DNA of 64,000 nucleotides from Brienomyrus brachyistius (Eukaryota > Chordata > Actinopteri > Osteoglossiformes > Mormyridae): assembly GCF_023856365.1 (NCBI RefSeq), contig NC_064542.1, positions 16,902,863-16,966,862 on the forward strand, written 5' to 3'. Under the pieces are notes generated by a model that was not told the origin of the DNA, searched no databases, and saw nothing but the letters and a program-made list of their open reading frames with translations. Of the stretch, positions 34,131-45,777 are shown piece by piece (the first letter of the stretch is position 1; every line of letters starts with the position of its first letter). The position numbers and the translations under genes were made by a program.

Positions 34131-35141
34131 CCACTCTCTGATGAGAATTTTTAACAATAACAGCCATTTTAGGATTATCTGAAAATGATCTTACTAGGTC
34201 TGCATGTGTGGATCATCGAATTATTTGACACTAATCTTGGTCATTTAGTGCACTGCTCTGCAGCAAATATTCCACTGGACGAAAGAATGCTAAGGGTTTT
34301 GAGTGGGGTTGGGTAGTTTTCAAAATTAAACGGTATATTTTCAAGACACATCTTTTTATGACCCCTAATGGTCATGCATTTTGATTACACATGGAAGAAA
34401 ATGTAAGCAGTTAAACTTAATAAATCAGTCCTGCTGATTGATCTGTTGTTAGTATTCCCCCAGGACCCCATGTCCAGAAGTTTCACCGGTCCATGAAATT
34501 TTTACACGATGTAAACCGGTCCATGGTCATTAAAATGTTGGGGACTTCTAATTTATCTCTCTTTTATGTTTCTCAGTACATCAACAGCATTTTATACTGA
34601 ATACACTCAGATTTTGAAATTGCCAATCTACAGCTGCATTTCCAACAAGGCCTGTAACATATTCACATGGTCTCCTCTCTATATGCCTTTCTTATCTATT
34701 CTTAGATGAACTGACGTATTGGTGAGAGAAACCATTATCCTCCTTTACAGTGATTTGCAATAAATTCCATTGCCAACTCAATGTAGGTTCTGAATATAAA
34801 GCTAAATTCCACTACCCACTCGTGTATGTTTTGAATATAAACGCACACTAAGAATAAACTTACACAATGTTCCTTTTGGTCATATGGAGTAGTTTTTGAT
34901 TGGGAAAGCTGTTTAAAGTATGTGTTTCATTGAGCTTTTCAAGTAGCATTGATATTTTCATAATTTTGTGCAAGTCATAGTGCACTGTTCATATGCTTTG
35001 GAACACTTGCAGTGTACCCAGGGAGGTGACCTCAATGCATTTAATTTTGAAGAATGCCCCTCCTGTCACATAGTACCTCAGTCAGCAGAATAAGGTCCTA
35101 CCAGCAACACGAGAAGCTTCTTTCCATTCAGCAGACGAAAT
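34131..35141. other. Intergenic DNA and putative NITR-3 promoter
   Basis: No repeat or exon was recognised in about 1 kb ahead of NITR-3. The proximal promoter should lie in the last few hundred bases. No TATA box was confidently identified. Confidence 0.3.
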
Positions 35142-37699
35142 ATGAGCACATTCTGGCTGTTTCTCTGGATTTTCCAAACCCTAACATGTAAGTTACTTTA
35201 TTTCAACCTGGTTTATTAACCACTGTGTGACACGCTGCAATTTTCATCCACAACTAAGCTACATATCAATATTTTATACAGCGGTAAACTAAAATAAAAG
35301 TGTAAGTATATTATGCGCAGTTCAAACTCTTACACATATGTATTACTTTATTGATATTTTAAGCATTCAACTTATTTGAGTCTAATATTTCAATTGATAA
35401 TAGAGTATTCAATGTGCAAACATGTTCTCACAGGTAAAGCTGAAAAGATCTCCCAGCCATCTCAATGTCAGAGGGCTCATCCAGGTGATGCCGTGACCCT
35501 ACAGTGTTATGTATTGCCAGAAATTTTTGCTACACTCTTCTGGCTCAAACATCCTATGGAGGGCAGACCCACTTGTCTGGCTGTAGCTGTGACTCACCTG
35601 CCTGAAGTGTACTTATGTGAAGAGCTCCACCATAATCCTCGAATCAATGTGACCAAGAACAGCTACAGTTTTAATATTTCTTTTAAAAGCCTCGAGCCAT
35701 CAGATGCAGCCAAATATTATTGTGGAGCCTTGGCTTACAGTACAGTAATAATGGGGAATGGAACACAGCTCGACTTGAATGGTCTGGAAACACAAGGTAA
35801 CAAGTAAATAATTTTGATTCATTTTGATGCACTGTTCAATTTAAGTGTCATTTTATATATTCTGTTTTAATGTTATGTGGTGCCTTATAAAAGTCTTCCC
35901 ATTCATGAACATTATTTACAATCTTGTCGGCAAAGACAAATTAAATGGGACTAAAATTAAAGCCTCTTTCTAAGATCTGTTCAACACACTCTGAATTCAG
36001 CATGAAATCATGTAAGCATTTTGAACAAGACTTTTGTGTGGAAATGAGGTTTTCAATTATTAGTGAATAAATTATGATCGTACAATGGTTTCGTATTTCA
36101 TTATGTCTTTTGGGCATTAGAATCTGGATCCAGTGTGACTGACAATAAAACTCAAGATGAAACAAGCATTTCAGGTAGGGTTGGATATTAACCTCAAATC
36201 AGTATCACAAGTAATTTAATAATTTGTCTGAATTATAATTAAAAAATTTTTTGTTTGTTTTTTTGCCCTCATATTTCACTGACAAGGTTTCTACTGTAAA
36301 TATATTCAACTATTAAAGCTGGGATATTTTTTATAATAACTGTATATCTTTATAATTTAAAAATTTTGGAAGGAAACACACAGAGATGAACCATTTATGA
36401 TCATTGAATATTTTGAACAACTGAAATCAAAGCACAAATCACTTGAACTGAAAACGTCTTATGAAAAACGGTTAATTTTAGTTTTAATTTGAAAAGCAAG
36501 TTCCCTAAAAAAGTAGAAAATAAATAGTTTGCATTTCTTGCACACAAAATAAACCACTTATAGTGATCATCACGTCTGTCTGGGTGAAACTGATTACTAT
36601 AACTTTTTTTTTCTTTCTTTGTCTCCGGCCGATTACCATGTAATTGATATTTGTAGTTCTATAGGCCATCAAACACCAAAATGGTTTTTATTGTAATATT
36701 GAATAATCACATTGCTATGTTATTGTTTCAGAGTCCACTCTGCCTTTGCCCTGTGCTTCCTAGGATCAGCTTTAGGCTCAGTGTAACCTTTCTCTTGATA
36801 AGCAGATACATGCATAGATGGGCCAAAAATAAATTCTTTCTACTGATTCACATTTATCATCCTTAAATTTAACTGAAGTCAATAGACATGTATATATATG
36901 TAACTAAAATATTACTAATGTACAGCATAACGTTGCAGGTGTGGCGCAGCGACTCAGGGTTTTAATTCTGCATCCGTTAGGTGCCTCTAATAGTCTCTCC
37001 ATTCTGCATCAGACCAGCAATAATCCAGAGACCTAGGCCCCCTCACTGTACCCTCCGGGATAAGTGGTTGGATGATAGATATTATTTTGAAACCCTTACC
37101 ATATTTTTGCACAAGGAAAAGACAAGATGAATAACTACCTAGTGCCTGTGCTGGTAGCTACAAACACAGCTTCTGTGGCTGTGATCCTGGCTGTGATTCT
37201 CTTACTGAAGCAGAGAAGGATGAAAAATAATCACTCCAGTAAGTGTATGACATTTAAGGCGGTCTTATGGTTCGGGGAGCATATGTGTATGTGCTTTCAT
37301 TCATGTACTGTGCACTCCTTGTACACTGATTAGCGCTGTTGCGGCAAATAAAATGGTTGGAGATTTTTTAAAATGAATTTGTATTGTTCAGTCATTTTCG
37401 GATGATTCATAGTATTGAAATGTACTGTCATCTTATGTCTTGAAGGAGCTGATAATTCTTTAAGCAGAGCAGATGGAAACTTGAGGGACCAGGTAAAAGC
37501 TAAAGGCTATTGTAACGATAAGAATGTAAGCCTCATACCTGAGGATTTCTTCCAGTTAACAGACACATTTTGATTACTTTTCTAGGGCATGGACACAATG
37601 AATTATTCAACTCTGAACTTCACTCAGAAAAACAAAGCAAGACGATCAGGCGATGATCTGGGTGTGACTTATGCTACAGTCCGATGTCAGCAACTCTGA
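35142..37699 (+). CDS. nitr: NITR-3: V-only inhibitory receptor with hinge exon
   Basis: Six exons: 35142-35187, 35434-35796, 36121-36174, 37116-37238, 37446-37492 and 37586-37699, giving 248 residues (243 if the donor at 35782 is used). The leader is MSTFWLFLWIFQTLT. The V domain has VTLQC, LFWLKH and DAAKYYC, with a joining-like MGNGT in which Phe is replaced by Met. Extra cysteines occur in SQCQRA, PTCLAV and VYLCEE, so a second disulphide is possible. N-glycosylation sites include NVT, NIS and NGT. Instead of the 351-base I exon there is a 54-base exon coding ESGSSVTDNKTQ, a hinge-like linker. The membrane segment is VPVLVATNTASVAVILAVIL, uncharged. The tail has MNYSTL (Tyr about 218) and a canonical ITIM, VTYATV (Tyr about 240). 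No I-exon remains were seen in the intron. Confidence 0.85.
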
Positions 37700-37911
37700 A
37701 TTTTCATTGGGGATATTGATATACAAATGGAAACGTAATTCAGAGATAATGGCATCACTAATTTCGCAGGAAAATTCATGGAGGGAGGTGGTAACTTAAT
37801 TAAACCGTGTGTTTAATAATATTGCATATATAATAATAGAAGGTCAATATCAGAATTTGACAGTCCCTAATTTATGACGTATGAAGTGCAGTATAATGTA
37901 TAATAAAGTGC

Positions 37912-37917
37912 AGTATA
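37912..37917 (+). terminator. Candidate polyadenylation signal of NITR-3
   Basis: AATAAA 213 bases past the NITR-3 stop. A second one lies near 38119. Confidence 0.5.
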
Positions 37918-38194
37918 ATGTTCAGTGTCTAATGTGTATGATGATATTTTACACTAACAACAAAGGCTGTTGTAGTGAATCTGAAACCTTTATTTTAAAC
38001 CATTCATTGAAAATAAGTGTATGTTTCATCTAGCCGCTAAACAGGTTATGTAACAGAATTGTGACGTTTTCCCACCATTTCTGTACAAATATCTGTACTA
38101 ATATTTTAAGTTACTTGAGAAAATAAAATTTATAGAATTTGATCAATAAAGTCTCAGGAACACATTACCCTATTAAATATGTGACTATAGCTGG

Positions 38195-38517
38195 ACAGTT
38201 TGACATCTGTGGTGGAGCGAAGGGCACTGAACAGACTCCTAGCAATCATGGAGAAACCTCTGCATCCATTGAACAGTATCACCTCCAGACAGAGGAGCAG
38301 CTTCAGCAACAGACTACTGTCACTGTCCTGTTCCACTGACAGGGCGTTTCCTCCCCCATGCTATGAGACTCTTCAATTCTATGGGGTATAACAGTCAATA
38401 ATACTATATAATGTTATTGACTGTTATACCTGCTTTATTTATTATTTTTATATTACTTTTAAATTATTGTTCTTTAATTTATCAACTTCCTGCTTCCCCT
38501 AGGGGATTAATAAAGTA
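38195..38517 (+). mobile_element. LINE 3' end, interrupted by a Tc1 element
   Basis: It reads ERRALNRLLAIMEKPLHPLN, then RSSFSNRLLSLSCSTDRAF, the carboxyl end of a fish LINE ORF2. After that come an untranslated part and the typical GGGATTAATAAAGTA end. The Tc1 element sits at the TA of that end; the LINE tail resumes after the element as TATCTAATCTAATT (40190-40203). Confidence 0.65.
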
Positions 38518-38519
38518 TA

Positions 38520-40189
38520 CAGTGGTGGCCAAAATTATTAGAACACCTGACATATCTGAAAATATTGATCTTTTTCTACCTCCAAAACATGATTTCATTT
38601 CATAATGTTTATGAAATTTGCAGATGGTTGTGCTGAGTACAACAAATATCAGATGAAGTGAGTCCTACTGTTTTCATCCACTTTTAACTTTAATATTTGG
38701 TGTGTCCACCTTTTGCAGCAATTACAGCAGCACATCTCTCTGGCATAGTGTCAATACATTTCCTGAGAACTTTAGCACTAATGTTATTCCATGCCTTCTG
38801 CAACTCAAGCCAAAGGGTTTCTTTTGAATGTACAATAGATCTGTCCAGTTTATTTTCCAACTCGCCCCAAATTTGCTCGATGGGGTTGAGGTCCAAACTT
38901 TGGGGGGGCCAGTCCATCATTTTCAATGTTCCAGCAGACTCCTTCTGCCACAGGTAGCTCCGGCAACAGTTAGAAGAATGTTTAGGGTCGTTGTCCTCTT
39001 GGAAAATGAATCCAGGCCCAATAAGACGACTCCCAGATGGTACTCCATGCCTCACCAGAATGTTGTGGAATGCTTTCTTATCCATGACGCCATCAATTTT
39101 CACTAAGTCACCTGTTCCTGAGGGTGAAATGGCACCCCACACCATAATACTACCCCCTCCATGTTTAACTGTTGGCAAGAGACACTCTTTTTTATATCTC
39201 TCCCCCTTCCTCCGTCGAACATACACTCTTCGCTTGTCGCTGAACTGTTAAAACTTGGACTCATCAGTCCACAACACTTTATACCAATCTTCCTTTGTCC
39301 ATTTCTTGTGTTCTTTTGCACATTTCAGGCGTTTCACTATATCGTTCTCTCTCAAAAACGATGTCTTTGCTGCTATTCTGCCAACAAGTCCTCCTTCTCC
39401 CAGTCTTCGACGCACAGCTCTTGAGGACACAGTTGCACTATTAGTCATTGTGGTGTGGATCTCGTCACGCAGTTCTGTTGAGGTGTTTCTTCTGTCCTTA
39501 AGACTGAGAATTTTCAGATGCTTCACTTGTCTGTCTGAAAGTTTCTTTTTCCTACCTCTTCCCTTTCGGTTCTGGTGTGAATTGGTGGCATCATTGTGGT
39601 CTAAGTGTACTTTACAGTGCTTGGACTGCATCTCAAGTCCTTGGCTATGCGGCGGTAACTCCAGCCAGTATCTTTATCTCCAGCCAGGGCCTTTATTCGA
39701 ACCTGTTGCTCACACATTAGCTCCTTCTTCACCTTGGCCATGTTCAAAGAAGAGCAACATGTACTTCAAGACTACTTCTAGAGGCTTTGAATTTATACCA
39801 ATTGGTGGTGCAGCCTCACTGACAAACCCTGATGTTACCAATTACTTAATGGGCAGGATAGACCTTGTACATTTAAAAGAATCACTCAGCTGTGCCCTAA
39901 GACTCTTGATTCACCATCGGTGTAACCATGATCACACCTGACAGTGATTAAACAAGTAATTTGGCTTCCTCTGTGAAGGAACATGATTGTGTGACATTGA
40001 CAGTGAAATAAGCTTAGCTCGTTTTTTATAAGGAACGTGACCTAAATTTCCTGTTCTATGGTTTATAGAGTATAATGATGACTTTGTAGATATTTCATTC
40101 ATTTTATGCATATTTTAATGGCCACTTCAACAAAAACAACTGAAACCTCTTAAAAATGCCAAATATTCTAATAATTTTGGCCACCACTG
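38520..40189 (-). mobile_element. Tc1/mariner element, complete with TIRs, transposase disabled
   Basis: Terminal inverted repeats start CAGTGGTGGCCAAAATTATT at 38520 and mirror it at the right end (40170-40189). TA is present on both outer sides (38518-38519 and 40190-40191), the standard Tc1 target. At 1670 bases it is full length for the family. The only gene is the minus-strand transposase listed separately. The TIRs are nearly identical, so insertion is fairly recent. Confidence 0.9.
38690..39741 (-). pseudogene. Tc1 transposase pseudogene (one stop, one frame shift)
   Basis: The frame starts at 39741 with MAKVKKELMCEQ, through a helix-turn-helix region (WSYRRIAKDL), then changes frame near 39620. 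It continues with KGRGRKKKLSDRQ (a GRPR-like linker) and reaches the first catalytic aspartate in LWTDESKF, where a single in-frame TAA follows (39248-39250). Beyond it the same frame continues through HGGGSIMVWGAI, EDNDPKHSS (second Asp) and LDLNPIEQIWG (third, Glu), to the stop at 38690. DD34E spacing and order match Tc1. Only two lesions separate it from an open gene, but as it stands it cannot make an active enzyme. Confidence 0.85.
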
Positions 40190-40205
40190 TATATCTAATC
40201 TAATT

Positions 40206-43200
40206 AAAGACAAAGGAGTGAGCTTTCCAAAATCTTTGGTGTGGAAAAAATAACGGTCAGAAAACAGTAGCAACACATGCCCCAGCTTCTTTCCTCTGGG
40301 CCGAACCCTCCCCAATCCACTAGGTACTGGCGCCGGCCCCGTCGGCGGCGCAAATCCAATAGTTCATTTACAGCGTACACCTCGTCACCCAACACGGGTA
40401 GTGCTGCAGTGTCCTCGTGGGAGACATCTGGTGGATGGGCAAGACTGTAACGGACATGCTTGAGCAAAGATTCATGAAATGTGGGATTGATTCGGTACAC
40501 CCGAGGCAGTTGCAGACGGTATTTAACAGGACCAACCCGACCAGTCACTAGGAAAGGGCCATTGAACCTAGGGCCTAGTTTACGCCCTGCAGGAAGACAG
40601 ATTCTTTGTGGCTAACCAGACCTTCCATAGATTACCTTCCTTAAATCGGGGTCCTGTTCTTCGTTTGCGATCACCGTAGAATTTCATCCGCGTGGCCCCA
40701 CGTTCCAGGAGGCGAAGAGTTTGTTCCCACACCTCTCTGCCTCATTGGTACCAGTCATTCAGGGCAGGAACATCGGCAGGTGTGGGGTTCCAAGGGAACA
40801 GTGGAGGCTGGAAACCAAGCACACACTGAAAGAGGGTTATACCTATAAGAGTTGTGGGCATACTCTGCCCAAGGGAGAAACCAAGACCACCTCCTTGGGT
40901 TGCGAGCCGCACATTATCCGAAGCATCTTTCCCACCTCTTGGTTAATTGGTTCGCTCAGTTTGACCGTTCGACTGTGGATGGTAGGCTGAGGAGAGACTG
41001 AGTGAAAGCACATGGGTCTGAACACCCTGGACGTAAACTGGGGTCCGTGGTCTGAGACTATATCCTCAGGTAATCCATAATAACGGAAGATTACTTGTAC
41101 TAATAAGTCAGCTAGCTCTAAAGAGGATGATAGCTTGGGTAGCGGTATTAGACGACACATCTTTGAAAAGCGATCAACAAGGGTTAGAATGGTATTGTTT
41201 CCTCTGAAGAGGGGTAAGTCCATGATGAAGTCTAACGTTATATGCGACCAAGGATGGTTGGGAACTGGTAAGGGCACACAGTAGACAAGACAGCATGTAC
41301 CTCTTGGCCTCCTGGCGCCACCCCAGCCACCAGCAGTGCTTTTCAAGGTGAGCAGTTACTTTGACCCCAGGATGCCCAGACTCCAGGGAGGTATGTACCC
41401 ATTGAAGGACTTCATTGCGCAGCTGGGAGGGTACAAAGGTCTTCTCTGGGGGACATTTGGGAGGCGGGGGAGAGTTCTGATTATATTCAAGGAGGCGCCA
41501 CTCTAAGTCTGCTTTGATATTCTTGGGAGCTGCCACAGAGCTGAAACCTTGGATGAACCATCTATAGAAGTTTGCAAAACCTAGAAACCTCTGAAGATCT
41601 TTGAGGGTTTTGGGTTGGAGCCAATCTCGAATGACTGAGACCTTGTCTGGATCCATGGCCTCTGGGGGAGATTACATAACCGAGGAACTTGATTGTGCTG
41701 CACTGAAACTCAAATTTCTCACCTTTTACATAGAGTTGACGTTCTCGAAGCTTTTGCAATACCTGTTTGACATGTCCCACTTGTTGGTCCTCTGTATCTG
41801 AATAAATCAAGATATCATCAATATAAGCAATCACACAATGATGCAACATATCTCAAAACACTTCATTAATGAAAGTCTGGAACACAGAGGGACTATTTAC
41901 TTAATGGTAAGGCATCACCAGATACTCACATTGTCCCGTAGTAGTGATAAACACTGTTTTCCATTCATCTCCATTCTTTATCCTAATTCGGTTATAGGAG
42001 TTTCTCAGATTTACTTTTGAAAAAACCCAGGCTGAGCGAAGATGTTCCAAAGCTGAGGGAATTAACGGAAGAGGTTCTCTACGTTTTACGGTGATCTTAT
42101 TGAGCCCTCGATAATCTATGGAAGGTCGTAAGCCTCCATCTTTCTTGGACACAAAACAGAACCCAGAAGCAAATGGGTCACTGGAGGGGCAAATGAGCCC
42201 CTGTTTCAGGGACTCCTGGACATATGCTTTCATGGCCTGCTCTTCAGGTCGAGAGAGGGAGAAGTAGAACAGCATCCTCTATAAGATCGATGGCACAGTC
42301 AGATGGACGATGAGGCGGGAGACCATAGGCTTGTGCTTTACTAAAGACATCCTGAAAAGCACTGTAGGGTTTCGGAATACCTGAAAGATCCTCGGGCAGG
42401 GAGCTCTCAATGGAGGAGACTCGGCAGGGTAGGGAAAGACACTCCAGAAAACATTCAGATGACCATGCTTGAATCTCTCCAGTTCTCCAATGTATCGCAG
42501 GGTTGTGCTGTCTTAACCATGGAAATCCTAGAATGATCTTATCTCGTAGGGAGGGTACAACAATTAATTGAATCAGCTCCACATGGAGAACCCCAGCCTT
42601 CAGGGTTAGTGATGCTGTGTGGTGAGTAACTAACTAAGAGGAGAGCAGTTTTCCATCTACACCTCGCACCAGCAACGGCTGTGGCATTTCCTCTAAGGGA
42701 ATCTGGTAATGCTGAGCAAACTTGGCATCTATGAAGCTTCAAGCAGCTACTGAATCCACCAAACCCATACATTTCACCCCTTCTGTTTCCCACCAAAGAA
42801 CAACCAGTGCCGTTAACTGCACCTTGGTAAGGTCTGGCGGAACTAATGTTCTTACCTGAGTCTCTTCAGGTCGGCTGCAGGTGGGGTGCTTTGGGCTAAT
42901 CCTTCCGATTGTACCGCTGATTGGAGCTGTTCGTGGAGGGCGGTGTCTAGGGTTATGGAAAGAATTATTCGCAATTCTTGGCGAAGAGCGTGACGATAGA
43001 CTGTCTGTAAACAGTCGGTAGTCCAATCTAACCTGGCCGCCAGGGTTCGGAATTCCAAGAAGTCTGCCACCGAGCGATTTCCCTGACGTAAATCCAGAAG
43101 CAAATCCCTGACATTCCGCCCTACAGCCAGATGATCAGATACTTCCTTAAAGGCCGTTTGGAAGTCTCGAGAAGAGTGCAGCAGAGGGCTATCCTTGGTT

Positions 43201-43803
43201 GCTCAGGTAACAGCCTTACTGCACACCAGGGACATCACGAAATGTACGTGATCCTGATCGGAAGGGAACTGGTCCGGGTGATGTTCTATGTATAATCCGT
43301 ACTGCATCAAGAAGGCTTTGCAGTGATCAGGACTCCCATCGTACCAGTTTGGCAGGGCTATCGGTACGGCTGAGCATGGGGGAGAGGTAGGGAGCGGTAC
43401 CGCAGCCGCACCAGAAAGCTGCAGTTGTCTCACCACGTCTGTAAGACGTGAGATCTGAGCCTGTGCTTGCTAGAGTTGGTCCTGGACGTGTTGCGGATCC
43501 ATGGTAACGGCGAGGTATTCTGTCCTCTCCCGGAATATCTGCGGAGACAAATACAGGCAACCAGGTTTATTAGGGGTTAAGAGAAGGGAAGTTGTGTGAG
43601 CCGCAGGCAGCGGAGGCGACCTGGGGGGAAAAAAGTTCCTCTTAGACTTTCAGTTTTGGTCATAAGGCTGCGGAACCATTTTCATGAGTTCAGCAGGCAA
43701 AACAGAGAATTATTGGGGTGGGATGGGGCCTTGAACTTCCTGCCTGTCCTGCCTGCCTGTACCATGTCCCAAGTCTGTAATGGAACCCCCGAGTCCCTGA
43801 CAG
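40206..43803 (-). mobile_element. Ty3/gypsy chromovirus-like LTR retrotransposon, defective
   Basis: Read on the minus strand from the right: a candidate 5' LTR (about 43536-43803, TG...CA, with an AATAAA at about 43570); a gag start ATGGATCCGC at 43502 with PNWYDGSPDHCKAFLMQY; gag remainder to about 42850; a protease-like part (42540-42830); reverse transcriptase with [16 protein letters not shown] (42100) and the YIDD box (41815); an H2C2 zinc-binding part with [11 protein letters not shown] (41390); integrase core with LDFIMDLP and VSDHGPQF; and a chromodomain-like end with [15 protein letters not shown] (40300). Many stops and shifts occur, and the RNase H domain is missing, since RT runs directly into the H2C2 region near 41530. 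The 3' LTR is absent. Chromodomain and gag type suggest a chromovirus of the fish Sushi-ichi kind. Confidence 0.8.
43536..43803 (-). repeat. Candidate 5' LTR of the gypsy element
   Basis: On the minus strand it opens TGTCAGGGACTCGGGGG, contains CCCTAATAAACC (poly-A signal), and would end near TCTCCGCA just before gag. Its boundary is inferred from TG...CA ends and from its place next to gag; no second LTR was found to confirm it. Confidence 0.4.
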
Positions 43804-43869
43804 CTCTTATATTAAAAGCTATGTTTGATTTGATACTTATTTATTTTCTTAATAAGGCTACATGAAGTG

Positions 43870-44280
43870 TGTGAGCTGCCAATAGCCACAATGGCTTACA
43901 GAGCATATCATAGTGTATCCATCTTCAAAAAGGTAATTTATATTCTGTTGGTTGTTTTGAAGCATTCACCAGTTTTTCAAATATTTACCCTTTTAGCAAG
44001 CTTGTAAGGTACAGATTAGCAAAACAAAATAAAGTACAAAGGACACATCTCAACATTATTCGCACCACAAAGAATGTAACAGGACCATAAATAGTACAGT
44101 ATAACTATATAAAGATGGACATATTAAACATATTAATGAGGGAGTTCCATGGTTTGTAGTTATTTAATTATGTTCATTTAGTTCATTCATTTATAACTTT
44201 CTTATTTCTTATTTTTATATTTATTTCTGTTCTTGCTACTTACTCATCATGGCCTTTGCCTATCTCAGGTAGAGTCTGCT
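43870..44280. other. No gene seen
   Basis: AT-rich intergenic DNA; nothing recognised. Confidence 0.3.
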
Positions 44281-44965
44281 GGGATTGCTGCAATGTGAAG
44301 GAGTGGTGTAGATACGGGGTGAACTTGTGTTGTGTTGTGCTGTGCGCCTGTTGAAGCGGTTGATTGGAATTATTTGGAAGCATATTTGAATGTTTGTGTG
44401 CCAGTATGGTTACGTAGGAGGTTGTTGTTACATTTATTTTTTTCCCGCCCTGCAGTAGCTTGCTTTGAGAGAGTTTTTTGGCCTCCCAAGAGCAACTTTG
44501 CTTTATTTTAGTTAAACGTGATTCAGTAGGAAGTTATTATCAGGTAAGTAATTGTTAATTTGGTTATTTTAAAAGTTTAATTTCTAAGGTTGTTATCTCT
44601 GACCCTATCGGATACTTTAAAAGTTCCGTTTTAATGCAAGTCTTAATTTAGTGTTTTATTGTCCTCGGCATTTTATATTAACTATGCGTTAATTAAATCA
44701 AGTAAAAGTTAAATAGGCTATATAAATATACTGGGCTGGGAGTAAAGGACGGGATCATAGTGAACTCGTTAATTATGGGGCAGCTCAGTGTCGTGTTTGC
44801 AGGATGTTTGCCCTTCTGGATGCTCGCGTCCAGTCGGACCTCATCTGCGAGCGATGTCAGTTAGTGGACTCACTCATGGTCAAGGATCGTGACCTCGAGG
44901 GGCAACTGACTCTCATTCGACACAAGTTAGGGAAGAGAGTTAGCACTAGGCGGAAAGAAATTTCA
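44281..44965 (+). mobile_element. CR1/L2-type LINE 5' part with ORF1 fragment
   Basis: At 44802-44966 the plus strand reads MFALLDARVQSDLICERC followed by QLVDSLMVKDRDLEGQL and a LIRHKL stretch, then stops. The pattern of an ICERC motif followed by a short coiled coil resembles ORF1 of the vertebrate CR1/L2 LINE group. The GC-poor 500 bases before it may be its 5' untranslated region. It is cut short by a Tc1-like relic. Confidence 0.5.
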
Positions 44966-45187
44966 TGAACTGACTTTTTGCAAAGGTGACGTCCAATGAC
45001 AGTATGATGCTTGAATTCACTGAACTCTTCAAAATTACCCACACTTTCACAAATATTTGGAAATCTGACTGCATGGCAAGGTGCTTGACTTTATGCACAT
45101 GTGATAATGGGTCTGAATGAAACAACTGAATTCAGTGATTAAGAAGCATGTCACAATACTTTTGTCCAAATAGTTTATGTACACTAT
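44966..45187. mobile_element. Tc1-like element end
   Basis: The phrases for GAATTCAGTGATTAAGAAGC and CACAATACTTTTGTCCAAAT, ending at TAGTTTATGTA, match the terminal region of a Tc1-like element widespread in fish. The other end is absent. Confidence 0.5.
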
Positions 45188-45777
45188 GTGGAATGTTTGC
45201 AAGCTGCGCTGTGTTTTCAATAAATGATGCAGGATGCTATTTCAAGCATGCACTTGTTCTGAGGTGGAGAGATTGCTTACTGTTGCATAACCCTAATAAT
45301 GTTCAGTCACTGTCCTTATAGTGTATAATTATAGCTCTTGCTCCAATACTACTTTTGTAACTGGCTAATCTTTGTAAGCTCACCCTACCTGCATGTATGC
45401 CTAGTTGACTTCTTGACAGTCGTAATATCTAGTTGCCTCACTTTTATGTTGCTTTGGATGAAGTGTAAATGTTAGTTATACAATTATGCAGACTATATTT
45501 AAATGTGGCTACATTCAAATATTAAAGACAGCTCAAGACAGTTTTGAGCACCACCTTGACAATGTTCAGGATGCAGAGGAGGTTTTCTGAGAAGCCAGGG
45601 GTGGGGACCAATAGAAAAACTCCAAGATCATAGCATAAATATTCAGTAGCTTTGGCAAGAGCTGTTTTCTCACCTTTCAGTCAGTTGGGTCACTGGCATC
45701 TTTCTGTGATGTGTTGATCATCTACAGAAGACTGTAAAGGCAACAGAAGGCATAAACTTAATGGTCATCTGTGGATA
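45188..45777. other. Intergenic DNA and putative NITR-4 promoter
   Basis: No repeat or exon was recognised. CATAGCATAAATATTC near 45631 is an AT-rich stretch that could serve as a TATA-like element about 145 bases before the start codon; this is weak. Confidence 0.3.

Noticed and set aside
39255..39941. Plus-strand open frame of 228 residues
   Set aside because: It is the antisense shadow of the Tc1 transposase on the minus strand.
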